The notes under the pieces are model-generated. The model had not been told where the DNA came from. It saw only the letters and a program-made list of their open reading frames with translations, and ran no database searches. From Crambe crambe (Eukaryota > Porifera > Demospongiae > Poecilosclerida > Crambeidae), in NCBI GenBank assembly GCA_963924555.1, contig OZ004590.1:4828001-4892000 (forward strand): a DNA stretch of 64,000 bases, in the 5' to 3' direction. Shown here one piece after another: positions 56,688 to 64,000 of the stretch; positions within the stretch are counted from its first letter, which is position 1, and each line of letters opens with the position of its first letter. A program made the position numbers and the translations under genes.

Positions 56688-59456
56688 CCTGTTGGCCCCT
56701 ACTGCTACCCCACCCCTCCCTCCACTCCCTCTCCCTCGTCTTCCTTCCAGCCTCCCTCTGTCCCCCCTTTTCCTTCGTCATCATCGTCCTCCTCCCAACC
56801 TCCCTCCCCCATGCTCTCAGTGGCCCAACAGCAGCTAGCAATGATAATGAAGTGTCATCTACCTCTCCCTCCCTGGCTGGTGTCGGCAATGAGCATGACC
56901 CAATCCATGCACGAGCACTCCAGTGCTAGTGGGCGTCACCTCGGCAAGAAGAAGAGGAACGTCAAGGAGCCCATCTTCATCCAGCCCAAACAGCAACCTC
57001 TTAATTGTGAGTTAATTTTCATTTCAATGAGGGGAAACTCCTCTTCATTAAGCAATCTTTCTAGACTTAAATAACACATGACTTTGTGGAGCTATTAAAA
57101 TGTAAACTGGTCTTGGCAGCAAACAAGCTCAATAACTTCCAACCTGCTGTGATAATTTGACAATCCTCACCAGTTGCTATGTTAGCCTCCCAGTGGTTTA
57201 GATAGTCTTGGGTAAATTTAAAAGAGTAAATGTGACTTATTTAGAATCAGTTCTTTAAACATATTATAGAGAGGAAATAATTTTTTCCCCACAATAAAGC
57301 AAGGTTTTCACTTGGGTGAAAAAGCAAGTAATCTCTGTTGTGTACTCATTGTGTTCCTCCAGATGTAGTGGTGAACCTGGAACGTCTTGCTAGTGGTCAC
57401 TTGCACCTTGCCCCTGTCATCACCATGTTCAGTCACTCCTCCACAGCTCTCACCTCTGACCTCATGGCTACTGGACTCCTCAAAGTAAGTCACCATTAAA
57501 TTTTCAATCCCTGGAATATCACTCTCACGATGATTATCTTTCCTCTTGTAGTTCTTCCTGGAATGTTACAATCCCAAGATAGAGCATGTGGTGTCCCTTT
57601 ACCACAGCCAGTGCAGCAGCATACGCTCCAACCCAACCACCCTCGATCCCTCTGATCCCAACTTCCCCCCGGCACTCCTGCGTCCAGAGTGCCAAATTGT
57701 AGCCCTGTTGGCTCACCTGTTTCGAATGAATAGCTGCATGGCCAATCTACTCATTCAGACCTCTTGCGCTCTCTGTCAAGCCATGTTGAAACCAAACCTC
57801 AAGTTCCATAAACTCTTGGCCATGGCGTAAGTGTTAATACTGTAAATCACCATCCACTAAATTATACAGAGAGTGAAAGGAAAGATTGATTTTTGTTTGT
57901 TTGTTTGTTTGTTGTTTGTTTGTTTTTTGTATGATTTACTTCCACTTCCACCCCCCCCCCCCCCCCCCCAACAGACGTGTCTTCACAGCTCTGGTCCGCC
58001 TTCAAGCTGATCGTGACCGCCTCCTCTTCTTCATGGGAGATCTCGTGAAGAAACCCCTCCTCCCCAATGAGCTTCACGTCATCACGAATGTGGCCAGCAT
58101 ATGGCCCGCCCCCTTACACCGGAAGAAAGGGGCAAGTCCTTTCCTGTTCAAAGGCCACGGGCTGAATCTGGAGGGCCTCGAGTGTCAGATTCTCAAGTAC
58201 ACACTTGAAGTGGTGGTGATGTACAAGTATAAGAATGAAGGCAAGAATGCTGGCATACAGGATTCTGTGAGTACATGCTACTGCAGTAATCCCCCCCCCC
58301 CCCCCAATAGAAAATTACTAGGGTGCTCCCCCCTTTCATACTTTATAACCACTGACCTTTATACTGCACACAGTGGCTACTGCTCAGTACAGTGCTTTGC
58401 AGGTTGGTTGGCACTCTGCTGACTTTCCACTCACCAGTTGTAGTTAATTGTACAAACATCTAGACTTGGTAGCTAAAGTAATACAGGTGTGCAGCTGCAC
58501 TAGATTATTCATAGTTGGTGAGTGGAAAGTAGAGCAGAGTGCCAATCAACTTGCAAAGCACTGTAGTTACCACCCTCCCTTTATAAATTTCATGGGGAAA
58601 CTATCGGTGATGCCTACTCCACATGTACTTGTGCCTTGGCAAGATTGGTTGCTAGGAACTACCATTTCAAGAAAATCTCAGTACTCCAATAGGGTACTGA
58701 CTTTGTCCCTTTCTATTTAGAGCACACTCAACTAGTGTATACATCCTTGTTATGTAGTTTCCTCGCAACTTGCTGACCCTGTGCGGCTGGGCACGCAGCG
58801 GCAATATCAATCTCCTCACCAGCTCCCTCATAGAACTCCTCAAGAACAGCTCCAACATCTATATCAACTCCACCTGCATGTACCACACCCCCTGGCAGCC
58901 CCCACAGCCAAGCGAGGTTGCACGTCAAGTGGTATATTGTTTGACGTTGTTGTCCAAGTGCAAAGGTTGGTCATGGACTAATGATTTCCTGATTGCCAAG
59001 CACTTGTGGCCTATCCTGCAAGAGTGGAATTGCAAAGGGAGAGACGATCGAGGGTGTGATGGGGGTGTGGTCATGAAGGAGGCTACGGTGGTGTGTACTT
59101 TAAGACTGATAGGTGAGTGAGCATTATGTGGAATCTCTCAATAATCTGTTAATCACCTGTTATTTCATTCTTTTCTAGGTTTTATCTCTTCCTGTGGCAT
59201 CAAGGAAGATCCGACTTCCTCCTCGATTGCTCAACTCCGTCGAATGCTAAGTGCCCTGCTAAAAGAAACTGGTTCCAAGCACGTTTCTTTCCCAATGCAG
59301 CTAGCAGCAATGGATTCACTGCTGGAGCTATGTCCCTCCACTCACCCTTCCCGCAAGGATGTGGTGGGTGTGGCCAGGGAGTGGTTAAACCAACAGAGAA
59401 CACATCCATGGGGTGATAAACTCCGTGAAAGTTTTACTAGCAAGCTAGCTAGCTAG
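53027..59456 (+). CDS. ICE1: ICE1-like subunit of the little elongation complex (Pro/Ser-rich repeats)
   Basis: Start ATG 53027: MAKMRNFRALKERIINTSEL, then MLVQNKKKELES. This resembles the start of the ICE1 coiled coil (vertebrate: LKQKIINTDNLL..YQKKCDEL). Coiled-coil exons continue to about 54075. A very large exon (to about 57015) is disordered: Ser/Pro-rich, with nine 69-bp repeats (55194-55815), a polyQ tract and a basic patch SRVTRKRRRIDYHSL. The C-terminal exons (57361-59456) form a helical, alpha-solenoid-like domain: NLERLASGHLHLAPVITMFS, ECQIVALLAHLFRMNS, FTALVRLQADRDRLLFFMGD and LTLCGWARSGNINLLTSSLI. In vertebrates ICE1 scaffolds the ELL-containing complex that drives snRNA transcription by RNA polymerase II. 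The assignment rests on the N-terminal motif and overall layout; another large coiled-coil nuclear protein cannot be excluded. Confidence 0.68.
55194..55815 (+). repeat. Coding minisatellite, nine 69-bp units
   Basis: Each unit encodes 23 residues of the form TLSPMSPSRDEVQ + TLSPLPPSRQ. Units differ by a few substitutions (for example MYPSRDG, SFMSPS) and all stay in frame. Because the repeat lacks stops in several frames, it creates a long antisense ORF that is not a gene. Confidence 0.93.
56643..56688 (+). repeat. (CAA)n tract encoding polyglutamine
   Basis: About 15 CAA units give a run of Gln after LPT in the ICE1-like protein. A Pro/Ser-rich stretch follows. Confidence 0.95.
58390..58563. 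mobile_element. MITE in an intron of the ICE1-like gene
   Basis: A 174-bp element with terminal inverted repeats of about 45 bp (CAGTGCTTTGCAGGTTGG ... CAACTTGCAAAGCACTG), flanked by TA on both sides (58388-58389 and 58564-58565). It is mariner-type by target site and the CAGT start. No ORF. Confidence 0.88.
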
Positions 59457-59601
59457 CTATAATGCAATGATAATAATTTATATTTTAAGTTATATTTTAA
59501 GAAAGAGTTTAATATTAATTTTATTTCAAAAAATAAGTGGGAGTGGCTAATTTGGTCTCGAGTTCTTGGTTCTATCTATGCTTAGCTGAGACTTGATTGA
59601 T

Positions 59602-60835
59602 ATGAGTACACGTTTTTCAGATGCTGTGGAAGCGGCAGGAGGACTTGGCATAACTAGAGAAGTGTCTGTGGGTTCGGCTAAGTACCTGTGCTTCACTAGG
59701 TTCTCTGATGGAGAGGGAGAGTGGCTCATTGGGTCAGTATAACTAGCCTAGCCTTGCTTCCCATAGTCTAGCTCTCATTTCATTCTTAGCGTATCTGATG
59801 GGATTTCTGTCTGGAGGGCAGGGCTCACTGAAGATGAAGTGGTATGATTCATTTTGCATGAATAGGTGTAGTGTAACCTCCAATGACTTAAGGGACGAGG
59901 TTACACACCTTCCAACAATGCCTTCTTTCTCTCCTTTTCAGAAGGAGCACAGTGAAGACGTGGCCGAGGCTAGTTTTCTAGGTGAGATCAGGTATGTGAT
60001 ATCCTGGAGTTCAAAAGTACAAGTAATGGATATACTTGGGATCCAATTTGTAGAGAGGTTGTCCTCTTTTGGAGGTTATATAAGGTACTGTCCTTGTCTC
60101 CTTTTATCAGAGGTTAATTTGGCTAGAAATAAGAGATGAGATCCTATGATGATGTGTTTGTGCAAAATTAGGCCCTCTCCTAATAATATCCCAGTGATGA
60201 TCCAAAATTATGCTGTTGATTCTTAGTCAGACCCTTCAGAGTGGTGAAGTCCAGCTGCTCAAGTCACATGACCACATGCTACTCAGCCTCAAGTGTTCCT
60301 CAAAGCAAGTGGACCTGACTCTCTATGAACTGTCAGCCGCCAACAAGAGGGTCGAGATGCAGACACTTATATTCATGCTGTGGGACACCCTGCAGACAAC
60401 TAGGATAAAGTTACAGGGTATGTTAATTCCAATGAAAAAAAGTGTCTGGTTATTAGAGGGGCATCCAGGGGTGAATTTATGCAAAGGGACTTTAATTATG
60501 GAGAGAATTCACATCAAAGGAATCAAGCTCTGTTCAATGCCATGTCACCTATGCCATGTATCTTCTACTTTTTAAAGATTTGTCGGAAGTACAAAGGGCA
60601 AAGACCAACTTTGGAGAGATTTCTGTGACAAGTGGAGGTGCTGGTAAGACGACAACTTCAAGACCAAGGAAAGCAAAGGGCGCCAGTCTAGTGAATCCCA
60701 ATACCAAACGGTGAGTGGTCATCATAGCACTATTCATAGCTACCATTGATCTTCACATTCATTATTATATGAGTTGTTTTTGTACGTTGCAGGCGCAAGG
60801 TTGCCACTGGTGTTGTGTTTGATGCAGATGACTAA
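59602..60835 (+). CDS. PAXX: PAXX-like non-homologous end-joining factor (XRCC4 superfamily)
   Basis: Six exons: MSTRFSDAVEAAGGLGITRE, KYLCFTRFSDGEGEWLIG, VSDGISVWRAGLTEDEV, KEHSEDVAEASFLGEIR, SQTLQSGEVQLLKSHDHMLL..., and the tail. The layout is an XRCC4-like head (beta strands, then W..GLTEDEV), a coiled-coil stalk (SAANKRVEMQTLIFMLWDTL) and a basic C-terminal tail ending GASLVNPNTKRRK then VATGVVFDADD. The tail matches the vertebrate PAXX Ku-binding end (SLINPGFK ... GVDFDET), the strongest identifier. Stop TAA 60833-60835. PAXX binds Ku at DNA double-strand breaks in the nucleus and stabilises ligation. Splice frames are consistent (for example GG|C and AG|T). The gene ends convergently about 315 bp from BROX. 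Confidence 0.88.
60030..60120. mobile_element. Interspersed 'AAAGGACACT' repeat fragment, copy 4 (PAXX intron, reverse)
   Basis: GAGAGGTTGTCCTCTTTTGG and AGGTTATATAAGGTACTGTCC, reverse-complement relatives of the family blocks. Confidence 0.5.
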
Positions 60836-61150
60836 AACAATTACCAACTATCTCATTTCATTATCACTTCAATTCCTCCACTTTTCCGCTCACCAATACT
60901 AAATTGATTCAAAATACTACTTCTCACAATACAAGAAGAATTTCAAAGCAAATTTATAACCCTTAAAGCTTACTATGTATACCCTCTTCACAACTTGCAG
61001 CCGAGATTCATGAGATACATTATACATAATACAGTAATTATTAGCTAGCCAATATAATACTGGTACATGCAATAATACATACAGTGCAGTTATTGACACT
61101 TAATTCTGTAATATGAAATATGAATTTAAATGCATAATTATGTGTAAAAC

Positions 61151-63801
61151 CTAAGAGACGACACATCCAGATTTAGTCTGAGGTGCAGGTGGTTTGGTGG
61201 GATCTATATTTGGTTCGGGAACGGGAGCAATCTCTTCATGGGATGACGAAGACTACAGTCATAACAAAATAAAGAAAGAAGACATGGTCATAAGGTGTGG
61301 ATATTGCCCAAAGTACATAATTCCGTGTAACGTATCATAAAAGCTTCAATTTAATTAGGGTGCCCCCCTCCCCCAACCACTCTGCTGAATGTGATAATGA
61401 CTTTGTCAATATCATTAGTTCAGTCCACCTCATTCACTGTTTCGCCATGTTCTATTTAATGCTCAGCCTCTTACCTTGGTGTCGTACTTTTCACTGGACT
61501 CTGCTGTGACTTGGAAGGCAGTGTAGGTCTCCTCGGTCCACAGCGTGTGATGTGGGGGCAGAGTAAAGTCCTCTGGAGTGGCTAACCCATACACCTGCTT
61601 CTTCTCAAGTGGGGGGAGTTCTGCTGGCACCGTCTGATAGTAGCTATCACAAAAAGGATTCAATCAATTTTGGACTTTTCTACCACACAACAACACTTTA
61701 TCAATAATTATTGTATGGACATAATAGCACTTTTAATGTACAGACCAGAAAGTGATGATGAAAATGACACCTAGCTAAAAGAATTTTTTGTGGTGTACAA
61801 CCACCTTCAAGTGTAAATTAAATTTACAGTGGAATCTCCAAAATTTAATAATGGACACTCCAAATAAAGAACACCTCTCTATAAAGGACACTTAGTACTT
61901 TGTGTATTAAATGATCTCTGAATAAAGGTCACCTCTCTGTAAAGGACACTTGTTGCTGTCCCACCATAGTACTTTGTGTATTAAATGACCTCTGAATAAA
62001 GGATCTATAAAGGACAATTTCAGTGGTCCGTTATTCAGAGGTTCTTGTAAGTATAGGCATTGCTTGGACTTACATGAATCCATTTTCCCTGGTGCTCTTG
62101 TCCAAATGGAGTTTGACCATGGGTGCTAGTTTCTGAAAGAAGGGGTGTCGCTCTGGTCGGGCTATGGACCCTGCCCCTTTCGTCCGAGCGTACCGCTCAC
62201 ATAGCTTATTTGCCTTGTCACACACTAGGGGGGATAAGACAAGGATACTGTTATTATTGAGGCAAGCCAACATGTCAGGCCCATGACATGATGAACATGT
62301 CCATGGTCCAGCTTGGGGAGGGGGAGGGGTCTTTGGGGCCATGGATACAATCAAGAAGGACATGTCCATGGAGAGGAAGGGGGGAGATAGATTACTTACA
62401 CGCTTGGCTGTGCTGGAGGACTTTGACTGATTCACCACACTTTTCTTGTCCAAGGAGTTCTTGGCCAAAGAAGCAATAGGCCTGAATGGAGTATTCTTAG
62501 GTATCTTACATAGTTCTACAACCGTATAAATGGAAACTTACATATGATTCGTAGAAAGCTGCCTTCAGTGTCAAGTAATGGACCCACTTTCCAAACTGAT
62601 TAGGATCAAGAGTCTTCAGGGCATCACCTATGGGTATGATATGGTATGGAGTTGGATCCAGTCAAAGCTGCTCACCCAATTTACATTCAATAGGAGGGGT
62701 TTCCCTCACTAATGTATATACAGACCTCCGATAAAGGACACTTTGAAAGAGGACAAACCTCTCAATAAGTATACAAAATAACCTCTAAAAGAGGACAACC
62801 TCTCTACTACAAAGGACAAAAGGCTGGGTCCCAAGTGCGTCCATTATTCGGAGGTTACACTGTAAGTGCACTAACTGGCTAGTGTGAAGATGACCGACGT
62901 CTCAATGGCCAGGGATGTGACCACAGCCGGTTTGTGACCAAGTTCCAGCGCACGGGCCAGGGTGACCTCCTGTGCCTCACCCTGACTCATGTGAGCATAA
63001 GCCTCCACGACTCTGGGATCAGTGTCCACTCCCTTCTCTGGACTGGCTGGCAACTTGGGCAGGAGGTTGTCCTTGATGTGTAGGAACATGCCAGCTGCCA
63101 ATTTCAAGCTCCGATGGACTTCCTTAGCCTCATCCAGAGTTATACTAAGCACAATATTTACAGTCATAATATGCAAATAGAGACTGATAATAGGGTTGTT
63201 GTTTTTTTCGTGGGGGTATTTAGTATCAGATCATATATACCTGTCTGAGCTGGCAGTATCAGCTGCACGTTTGGTATGCCATATTGCCATCTGCATCACC
63301 ACCGATATAATTTCGAACCATGCATCGGTCTGCACACTACAGAAATACAGTACAAAGTTCAGCTTGCCAATGTCAAGTAGTACATTTCCTTAAACAGTAA
63401 ACCTGTAGTCAAAACGTCCTATGGGAAGAGCTCAGGTATATCTACTCAAAAGGGCTGAGATTTTACCACATTGAAAGGAGTACCCGAGTACCCTTTACTG
63501 ACCCCTCCTTCCCCCTCCTCCCCCCCGTACATTCCAAACAACCTTAAACTCTTTATGTTGGTTAAGTAGCTATGAAGAGCATTTTAAAGACTCTTACGTT
63601 GGTGTCCTTCCTCCTAGACTGTTGGTCCACTTGAAAGTGGTGAGTCCCCTCATCTTACTCTCACCCCCAGTCTCTGTGGGGGCATCCACCAGCCCCCGCA
63701 GGAGAGAGAGGTACTCTGTGAAAGCCGCCGTTGTGTCGTCCACACCACTACTCACCTTACTCACCAGCTCCAAGAAGTGGACTCGTCCTGCTTTCAATTG
63801 C
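61151..63801 (-). CDS. BROX: BROX, BRO1 domain and CAAX protein (5' exon outside or not seen)
   Basis: BRO1-domain proteins bind ESCRT-III (CHMP4); BROX acts on membranes, with prenylation anchoring it. The exon at 63597-63801 reads QLKAGRVHFLELVSKV, SLLRGLVDAPTETGGESKMR and TFKWTNSLGG. Later exons give DEAKEVHRSLKLAAGMFLHI, LPKLPASPEKGVDTDPRVVE and EAQEVTLARALELGHKPAVV, then FQKLAPMVKLHLDKSTRENG, and finally PHHTLWTEETYTAFQVT. The C-terminus KSGCVVS is a CAAX box (farnesyl or geranylgeranyl acceptor Cys; codons 61154-61165), with stop TAG 61151-61153. The first exon (about 35 residues upstream of the acceptor CCCCTCAG) was not found in the window, so the gene is 5' partial. Confidence 0.95.
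61826..62045. mobile_element. Interspersed 'AAAGGACACT' repeat, copy 5 (BROX intron)
   Basis: Begins ACAGTGGAATCTCCAAAATT. It contains tandem sub-blocks of TAAAGGACACTTAGTACTTTG and CTCTGAATAAAGG, and ends near GTCCGTTATTCAGAGGTTC. Confidence 0.7.
62720..62864. mobile_element. Interspersed 'AAAGGACACT' repeat, copy 6 (BROX intron)
   Basis: Begins ACAGACCTCCGATAAAGGAC and ends TTATTCGGAGGTTACACTGT. The ends are inverted repeats of each other (ACCTCCGA / TCGGAGGT). Confidence 0.7.
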
Positions 63802-64000
63802 CTGAGGGGGAAAGTAATTGTACATACATCTTTTTCTTCACAGCCATATTTAATGGAGGGCAAGTCTCCATATATAGTGTTATATGGCTGACATAGCCAT
63901 TACATCACTTATCTGGAGAAAAGATTGTGATGAAATCATCCTACGTACCTCAATTGGATTACATGCATGTACAAGATTACCCTCCCCCCATCTCTTTTAA
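63802..64000. other. Window end, BROX intron sequence
   Basis: Upstream of the last recognised BROX exon. No coding sequence supported; a first exon could lie beyond the window. Confidence 0.4.

Overview
This is a 64 kb piece of nuclear DNA from an animal. Genes are compact and intron-rich, with GT..AG introns often of 50-150 bp, and they lie on both strands among microsatellites, palindromic miniature inverted-repeat elements (MITEs) and segmental duplications. The gene set (AREL1-type HECT ligase, tetraspanin, BK-type potassium channels, PAXX, a probable ICE1, BROX, PAN2, DPH6 with RidA domains) is metazoan. The CARD and tetraspanin architectures and the MITE load suggest an early-branching animal, possibly a sponge. 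That placement is inference; no rRNA or mitochondrial marker is present.

Region 1 (1-27 kb) is an accessory, duplicated region. It carries three copies of an AREL1-like filamin/HECT E3 ligase gene: A (1-2602, +, truncated by the window edge), B (13838-17577, +) and C (20177-26823, -). They are interleaved with one apparently intact phosphoglycolate phosphatase gene (PGP, 18025-20014, -) and two PGP fragments. In copy C the ligase is continuous with a four-pass tetraspanin through phase-0 exons, and one exon encodes both the second half of TM4 and the start of the ligase. The predicted product is a membrane-anchored tetraspanin-filamin-HECT ubiquitin ligase. Copy B has decayed remnants of the same tetraspanin exons, so the fusion predates the duplication. 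The copies are mosaics, which suggests repeated gene conversion.

Between A and B lies a minus-strand gene (3683-8747, with 5' exons up to 10553) of unusual architecture. It has a death-fold (CARD-like) N-terminus, a class-3 lipase with an intact nucleophile elbow, an Ig/IPT-like segment, a helical region and a C-terminal P-loop GTPase. The CARD exons are separated by a tyrosine-recombinase remnant and a palindromic element.

Region 2 (27-38 kb) holds two tandem, intronless BK (Slo1)-type channel genes on the minus strand. They keep all recognisable calcium-site side chains but lack the main S4 gating arginine and the magnesium-site glutamates. Region 3 (38-64 kb) is housekeeping: DPH6 (-), PAN2 (-), an ICE1-like little elongation complex subunit (+) sharing a divergent promoter with PAN2, PAXX (+) and the 3' part of BROX (-).

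Exon boundaries were worked out by eye from splice consensus, reading frame and remembered family sequences. No alignment or search was run, so family names rest on pattern recognition.
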